Source of the DNA: UBA2377 sp964525935
GTDB taxonomy: Bacteria; Verrucomicrobiota; Verrucomicrobiia; Opitutales; Opitutaceae
Direction: 5' to 3'
DNA: 64,000 bases
NCBI GenBank assembly: GCA_964525935.1
Contig: CAZGJZ010000006.1
Span: 124,001-188,000, forward strand
The translations under genes and the position numbers were made by a program. Below the pieces are notes generated by a model, which saw only the letters and a program-made list of their open reading frames with translations, made no database searches and was not told the origin of the DNA. Below are positions 58,899 through 64,000 of the stretch, in pieces. Positions within the stretch are counted from its first letter, which is position 1. Each line of letters opens with the position of its first letter.

Positions 58899-61800
58899 CT
58901 ACTTCGAGCCGGCGCCGAAGCGGATGCGCGGGTCGAGCCACAGGAGCAGGAGGTCGCTCACGAGCGTGCCGAGGGCGCCGAGCACGCTCAGGATCATGAG
59001 CATCGAGGCGGCGAAATAAGTATCCTCGTTCATCAGCCCGAGCATCAGCATCGGGCCGATGGTCGGGAGACTCAGCACCAAGGCGACGATGGCGCCGCCG
59101 GAGACAAGGTGCGGAAAGAGGCTCGCGAGGCCCGACACGAAGGGGTTCAGCGCCAGGCGCACAGGATATTTCAGCAACAGGCGGAGCGGGCGCACGCCCT
59201 TCGCACGGGCGGCGACGACGTAGGGCTTTTTCAACTCGTCGAGCAGGTTGGCCCGCATCACGCGGATCATCACCGCGGTGCTGCCGGTGCCGAGGACGAC
59301 GACGGGCACCCAGATGTGTTGCAGGAGATCGACGACCTTGCCCCACGACCAGGCCGGGTCGGCGGCGTAGCGCACGCTGAAGAGGCCGGAGACGCTCACG
59401 TTAAAATACTCCGAGCTGGCATACATCAGCACGATGGCGAAGAGGAAGGGCGGCACGGACATGCCGACGAACCCGATCAGCGTGAGCGCGTAGTCGCCGA
59501 GCGTGTAGGGCCGCACGGCGGAGTAGATGCCGATGGGCAGCGCGACCGCCCACGTGAAGACGATGGTGAAAAGCGAAATGACGACCGTGAGCAGCAGGCT
59601 GTCGCCGAGGATGGCGTTGACCGACTGGTTGCGCTCCATCGAGCGGCCGAGGTTGCCCTGCAGGACGCCCGTGTCGGCGGAGGCGAATGAGGTGAACCAC
59701 GGGAAGCCCATCCAGCGCACGTATTGTTTCCATGCGGGTTCGTCGGTGTGGAAACTCTGCCGCAGGTCCTTGAGCTGCGCGGCGCCGCTATCGTCGCCGG
59801 TCAACGCGAGTTCCATGGCCTTTGCGGTCACGAAATCCCCTGGCGGCAGCTGCACGAGCGTGAAGACGATGATTGAGATGACGAGCAGCGACGGCACCAG
59901 CGTGAGCAGGCGGCGCCACACGAAAGGATGGCGCACCCCGAGCAAGACGAGGCCGAGGCCGGCGGCGAGCCAGAGACCCCACGACAGGAGTTGGCCACCG
60001 ATGCCGGATGAGGCGTTCGCGCGCGTGGCGGCGGTGAGCGGCAGCAGGGAGGGGTGGGCGAGGGATTCCTTGATCTGGGCGATGGCGGCGGGCGTGTCGT
60101 TGGGTGTGTCCCAGAAAAAGGTTTCCATGCCGACGTTGCCGGGGGTTTGGAACAAGGCGCCGGAGAGGGCGGTGGCGGGCACGTTGCGAAAACCGTCTTT
60201 CACGACCGTCAGCATGGGTGGAGGCGTGGCGAGCGTGATGGTCCAGAGATTTTCGCCGGCGAGATCGAGGATCTCGTGCATGCGCGCGAGGCGTTCGTCG
60301 AGGGTCGGTGCGGTGCGGGCGAGGTTGTAGAGTTCCATGGCGCGGCGCGCGGGGTGGCCGGGCGGCGGGCCTTCGAGCCCGGGTTGCCTGGACTCGGGCG
60401 TATCCTGCAGGCCGCCGAGCAAATACCAGCGGCCCCACTTGGAGGCCCACAACGAGGAAGGATTGATCGGCGCATACACGCGCGGGTCGAGGATCGGCAT
60501 GAACTCCTCGAGGCCGGGGGAGATGGTGAAGTCGTGTTCACCCGCGGCTTGTTTGACCTGCCAGAGCGTGCGGACGTGGATCTGCACGGTGGCGCGGATG
60601 CCGACCTCGGCCCACTGGTCGGCGACCATGTTGGCGGCGTCGGGTGGCGTCATCTCGGAGATGTTCAGGAACCAACCCATGCGTGAGCCGTCGGGAAAAG
60701 TGCGGAAGCCCTCGGGGTCGCGCTGCGTGAGGCCGAGGGCGTCGAGCAGGGCGTTGGCGCGTGCGGGATCGTGGGCGGTGTAGCTGTGAAATTGCGCTTC
60801 GTTGTGATAAGGCGAGAGCGGACCGGGGGAATTTTGCGCGGGCTCGCCGACGCCGTTGAACACAGCGTCGATGATGTCCTGCCGGCGGATCGAGAGGGAG
60901 AGGGCCTGGCGGAAGGTCTTTTCGTTCAGGAGGCGGTGCTTCCACGCGGTCTCGGGGTGGCGGGGGTCGATGGCGCGGTTGAGGTTGGGGTGCAGCTGGA
61001 ACCAGGCGCGCGTGGCGTTGAACCAGTGGAGCAGCCGGTAGCCGCGGCGCGGGGCCTCGCCGGCGAGCAGCGTGTAGTCCTCGAAGTCGAGGTGACGGTC
61101 CTGCATCGAGAGTTCGCCGCCGGCCGCGGCGGCGGTGAGCATGGCCTTGCTCTTGATGCCGGTGAGCATGCGGTCGAGGTAGGGCAGCTGGTTGCCCTGC
61201 GGATCGACGGCAAAGTAATACGGGTTGCGCACGAGGGCCTGCGGGGCGGAAGCGCGGTATTCGGCGTAGATCCAGGGCCACATGCGCGGATGCTCGGGGT
61301 TGAGCGGGCTTTGCATGCGCGTGTAAACGGCGAACGCGCTGGGCAGGTTCATCGACCGCATCAGGCCGGCGATGAGCTTTTGGTCGCCGAGCGCGGGGTG
61401 GAATTTTTTCAGGTAGTGAACCGGCCGGAAGTAGTCGAAGGCGCAGGCGAGTTTCTCGAGGAAGGCGCCGTTGGGCTCTTCGAAGACAAAACGCAGCGTC
61501 AGGTCGTCGACGCGTTCCATGCGGCCGAGTTTGCCGACGTGGAACATGAACTGGTAGTCGGACTTGAAGTAGAGTTTTTCGTGCTCCCACCAGTAGAGGA
61601 TGTCGCCGGTGGTGAACGGGTGGCCATCGGACCAGCGCAAGCCCTGGCGCAGGGTGAACGTCCACACGCGTTGGTCGGGCGTGACGGTCCAGGATTTGGC
61701 GAGGTGGGGGACGATCGGGTAGCCGTGAGGTGACCAGCGCACGAGGGAGATGTGCGAGTAACGATTGATGAAAACGCCCTCCAAGTCCTGTGGATTGGTC

Positions 61801-62192
61801 GCGAGCCGGTGCCAGGTGCCGCCGTAGCGGCCGAGACCTTCGACGCCGGCGAGGACGAGCGGCTCGGGACCGGTGCGCTCGGCGACGGGGGGCAATTTGC
61901 CCTCCTGGACGAGCTCGGCGAGGATGGGCGACTCGCCCTTCGGCCACCACGCGGCGCGCGAGCCCTCACTGTAGTTAACATCACGCCAGAGCACCGGCGG
62001 ATGTTCCGGGTCGAGCAGCGCCGCGCGGGCGGCGCGCGCGGTGGCGGCTTCGCGTTCGCCCGGCATCGGCGGCGCTTCCGCGGTGCCGCGGCTGAAAAAC
62101 AGGGCGACGCCCCAGAGCACGACCGACAGTCCGAGGGCGGCGGCGGTGCAGCCGGCGAGGAACTTCAGGGTAAGGGTAAACGGGCGAGGCAT
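58899..62192 (-). CDS. Fused ABC-transporter protein: extracellular solute-binding domain + permease (YejA-YejB-like)
   Basis: 1097 residues from the ATG at 62192. A membrane-anchored start (FTLTLKFLAGCTAAALGLSVVLWGVALFFS), then a family 5 solute-binding domain (about 110-690): WTFTLRQGLRWSDGHPFTTGDI, YLDRMLTGIKS, NEKTFRQALSLSIRRQDIID, GWFLNISEM. From about 750 a DppB/YejB permease: RRLLTLVPSLLVISIIVFTLVQLPPGDFVT, GNLGRSMERNQSVN, and the EAA-type loop AARAKGVRPLRLLLKYPVRLALNPFVSGL. The fusion puts receptor and channel in one chain. No second permease or ATPase gene lies downstream before the convergent genes. Confidence 0.88.
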   Translation of the reverse strand: MPRPFTLTLKFLAGCTAAALGLSVVLWGVALFFSRGTAEAPPMPGEREAATARAARAALLDPEHPPVLWRDVNYSEGSRAAWWPKGESPILAELVQEGKLPPVAERTGPEPLVLAGVEGLGRYGGTWHRLATNPQDLEGVFINRYSHISLVRWSPHGYPIVPHLAKSWTVTPDQRVWTFTLRQGLRWSDGHPFTTGDILYWWEHEKLYFKSDYQFMFHVGKLGRMERVDDLTLRFVFEEPNGAFLEKLACAFDYFRPVHYLKKFHPALGDQKLIAGLMRSMNLPSAFAVYTRMQSPLNPEHPRMWPWIYAEYRASAPQALVRNPYYFAVDPQGNQLPYLDRMLTGIKSKAMLTAAAAGGELSMQDRHLDFEDYTLLAGEAPRRGYRLLHWFNATRAWFQLHPNLNRAIDPRHPETAWKHRLLNEKTFRQALSLSIRRQDIIDAVFNGVGEPAQNSPGPLSPYHNEAQFHSYTAHDPARANALLDALGLTQRDPEGFRTFPDGSRMGWFLNISEMTPPDAANMVADQWAEVGIRATVQIHVRTLWQVKQAAGEHDFTISPGLEEFMPILDPRVYAPINPSSLWASKWGRWYLLGGLQDTPESRQPGLEGPPPGHPARRAMELYNLARTAPTLDERLARMHEILDLAGENLWTITLATPPPMLTVVKDGFRNVPATALSGALFQTPGNVGMETFFWDTPNDTPAAIAQIKESLAHPSLLPLTAATRANASSGIGGQLLSWGLWLAAGLGLVLLGVRHPFVWRRLLTLVPSLLVISIIVFTLVQLPPGDFVTAKAMELALTGDDSGAAQLKDLRQSFHTDEPAWKQYVRWMGFPWFTSFASADTGVLQGNLGRSMERNQSVNAILGDSLLLTVVISLFTIVFTWAVALPIGIYSAVRPYTLGDYALTLIGFVGMSVPPFLFAIVLMYASSEYFNVSVSGLFSVRYAADPAWSWGKVVDLLQHIWVPVVVLGTGSTAVMIRVMRANLLDELKKPYVVAARAKGVRPLRLLLKYPVRLALNPFVSGLASLFPHLVSGGAIVALVLSLPTIGPMLMLGLMNEDTYFAASMLMILSVLGALGTLVSDLLLLWLDPRIRFGAGSK

Positions 62193-62285
62193 GTGATAGC
62201 TCAAAAATGACTGGCGCACTGATTTGTCATTCTTCGCGTCGTTCAGAATGACAGCATTGGGCCGTCGATGCAGGGAGAGGGAGGT

Positions 62286-64000
62286 TCACGCTTTCAAGAT
62301 GAATTTCACTTCGACGCGGAGCGTGCCGGCGCGGCCCGCCTTCGCCGGACCTGCGGCGGGCAGGCCGCGCTGGCGGAGGGTGAGGCGGGGCTGCGTCGCG
62401 GCGTGCTTCCACGCGAACTGGCGGACTTCCCAGCGCTCCTCGACGGCGGTGCGGCGCGGGTCTTGCAGCGGGAGTTCGTCGAGTTGCGCCTCGACGCCGG
62501 CGGGGAAGCTGAGTTCGGCGCGCGCGCGGCGGCCTTCGATGATGACGCGACCGTTTTCGAGGCGCATCGGCAGGCGCGTGGTCCAGTGGAACGCGACGCC
62601 TTCGCCTTGGGCGACGGCCCATTCGTCGGTGATGATGAATGTGTCGGGTTGCGGCGAGTCCCAGGTGCGCACCCATTTCGTGAACCAACCCTCCCACCCG
62701 GCGGTGGCGTCGATGGTGGCGTGGAAACGCGTGGCGTCGCCGGTGCCGCGCGGCTTCACATCGACGGGCAGGGGATTCTGCGGGGCGGGGCGCACGTCAT
62801 TACTCCACGGCGTGAGCATGTTGTGGCGTTGCGCGTGCTTGAGATTGCTGGCGACCGGATTGGCGTAGTCGACGCAGCCAAAGTCGAAGGCAAAGCTGTC
62901 GCCGGCGCACTCGAGGACGAAGCTGCCCTTGTCCTCGTGCTGGTGGTCGCCGCCGGCCTTGTTGCCGAGGATGAAAAGTTTCACGAGTTCGGGTCCGAGG
63001 GAGCGCACGGACGCCATGTAGCCGAGATCGGCCATCTCAAGAAACGGCGCGAACGCCGGACCCTGCGCGGGGATTTCGCGATCGAGACGGAGGATGGCGA
63101 GCATCGGCGCGACGCCGGCGCGGTGGAGGGATTTGCGGTAGAGCGTGACCCAATGCGACTGCGGCATGAGCCAGGCGAGAAAGGCGAGCGCCTCGCCGAA
63201 GACGAAGTTGGCATCGCCGGTGAGGATCATGTCCTGGCCGTCGTCGGTGGAGAGCAGCATCTCGGCGAGGCGGTCGGTGCGGAAAAGCGGCGCGGGCACG
63301 AGCTGGCGCAGGTCCTGTTGGCGGCCGCGGCTGTAGAGCAGGGCGGAGACGGCGGTCTGTTGGGCGACCCACGCGAAATACGACGGGCCCTCGACGTAGC
63401 CGCCGTCGGGGAGGAGGGCATGGGCGAGGTTGTCCTGCAGGTTGGCCCAGGCGATGTCGGTGTGCGCGGCGACGCGTGAGGGCGGGCGCGGGTGGCGTTC
63501 GCAACGCACGGGCATCGTGGCCTCAAGAATCAACAGACCGTAGAGCCGGCCGGGCGTGATGCCACAGAGCTGGTTGGTGTGATACATGTATTCCCACCAC
63601 CACGAGGCGTGACACATCGCGCCGTGCGCCTCGGTGGCGATGCGGCGCAGGAGGAGATTGCGACCGAGCGGCGTGAACCATTCGCCACACAGGTCGAGGA
63701 TGATCGCGCAATCCCAGGTGACGAGCGACTGCACGAAGGCGCGCTGGTCCCAGTTGGCGCCGCGCATGTGGGCGAAGAAAACATCCTCCCAGTGGTCGCA
63801 GTGGACGAGGCTCATCGCGTAGCGCGCGGCGAGACGGCAGAGGGTTTTGTCCTGCCACAGCACGCCGGCTTGCGCGGCAAACGGGCCGTGGAGCATGAGT
63901 TGCTTGCCCATGTCGCGCTCGCGGCGGAAGACGTTGAAATTCCAAAAATTGCTGTGCTCACCGATGAGGCTCTCGGGACGGACGGCGCGGGCTTTGTCGG
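62286..64000 (-). CDS. Heparinase II/III-like protein (5' end cut by window)
   Basis: At least 571 residues; the frame stays open to base 64,000, reading RPESLIGEHSNFWNFNVFRR upstream of the ATG at 63911, so the gene begins outside. The N-terminal part is an (alpha/alpha) toroid (LGRNLLLRRIATEAHGAMCH, DNLAHALLPDGGYVEGPSYF). The C-terminal part is beta-rich, with the heparinase II/III marker NKAGGDHQHEDKGSFVLECAG, where H-x-H is a candidate catalytic/metal pair. These enzymes are polysaccharide lyases of uronic-acid glycans. It is 93 bases upstream of the fused transporter on the same strand, so lyase and uptake may work together. Confidence 0.82.
   Translation of the reverse strand, partial: DKARAVRPESLIGEHSNFWNFNVFRRERDMGKQLMLHGPFAAQAGVLWQDKTLCRLAARYAMSLVHCDHWEDVFFAHMRGANWDQRAFVQSLVTWDCAIILDLCGEWFTPLGRNLLLRRIATEAHGAMCHASWWWEYMYHTNQLCGITPGRLYGLLILEATMPVRCERHPRPPSRVAAHTDIAWANLQDNLAHALLPDGGYVEGPSYFAWVAQQTAVSALLYSRGRQQDLRQLVPAPLFRTDRLAEMLLSTDDGQDMILTGDANFVFGEALAFLAWLMPQSHWVTLYRKSLHRAGVAPMLAILRLDREIPAQGPAFAPFLEMADLGYMASVRSLGPELVKLFILGNKAGGDHQHEDKGSFVLECAGDSFAFDFGCVDYANPVASNLKHAQRHNMLTPWSNDVRPAPQNPLPVDVKPRGTGDATRFHATIDATAGWEGWFTKWVRTWDSPQPDTFIITDEWAVAQGEGVAFHWTTRLPMRLENGRVIIEGRRARAELSFPAGVEAQLDELPLQDPRRTAVEERWEVRQFAWKHAATQPRLTLRQRGLPAAGPAKAGRAGTLRVEVKFILKA

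Overview
This is about 64 kb of GC-rich, gene-dense bacterial chromosome. I read it as Verrucomicrobiota, most likely Opitutaceae. The reasons are a TonB-dependent receptor whose segment after the STN domain reads VVKLSVFEV, a FecI/FecR pair, a TonB receptor-YfiR-CHASE8 kinase cluster, a LexA gene with a TGTTC-N4-GAgCA box, and an uncultured-style mix of heparinase, DUF4142 and DUF892 genes. No rRNA, tRNA, CRISPR array, insertion sequence or prophage was recognised. The high GC content leaves long open antisense frames behind most genes; these are ignored.

1-16,635: a surface polysaccharide locus. It holds a hexapeptide acetyltransferase and about ten glycosyltransferases (GT2, GT4, StrF-like, GT8-like, WecG/TagA), mostly overlapping or a few bases apart on the + strand. 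A scar near 8.7-8.95 kb carries remnants of two further glycosyltransferase genes. A convergent single-module NRPS-like protein (adenylation, carrier, thioesterase) and two GNAT-type proteins sit inside the locus.

16,660-25,319: lexA; then a minus-strand unit of ECF sigma, FecR, Na+/solute symporter, small membrane protein and secreted beta-propeller, divergent from an STN-type TonB receptor. This looks like surface-signalled uptake.

25,425-36,616: signalling. A NarL-type response regulator is divergent from a tightly overlapping set: TonB receptor, YfiR, CHASE8 hybrid kinase, response regulator and a second kinase. An alanine-rich secreted protein with a clear terminator, an outer-membrane protein, a soluble kinase and a cysteine-less glutaredoxin-like protein follow.

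36,826-39,433: a small stress-type group (DUF892, NarL regulator, DUF4142) with G-rich/C-rich palindromes in the promoter regions.

39,481-53,249: an envelope or lipid-modifying region. It contains a glucoamylase-like protein, GT4, an alkaline-phosphatase/EEP fusion, two VTT (DedA/TVP38) proteins, DUF421, an AarF/UbiB kinase, a cardiolipin-synthase-like phospholipase D and a PGPGW protein.

53,277-58,837: an FAD oxidoreductase, a Cys-rich four-helix copper protein, DUF2934, DUF6496, an ECF sigma, DUF4142 and a cupredoxin.

58,899-64,000: a fused solute-binding-protein/permease of the oligopeptide (YejA-YejB) type, and a heparinase-II/III-like protein that runs off the window edge.
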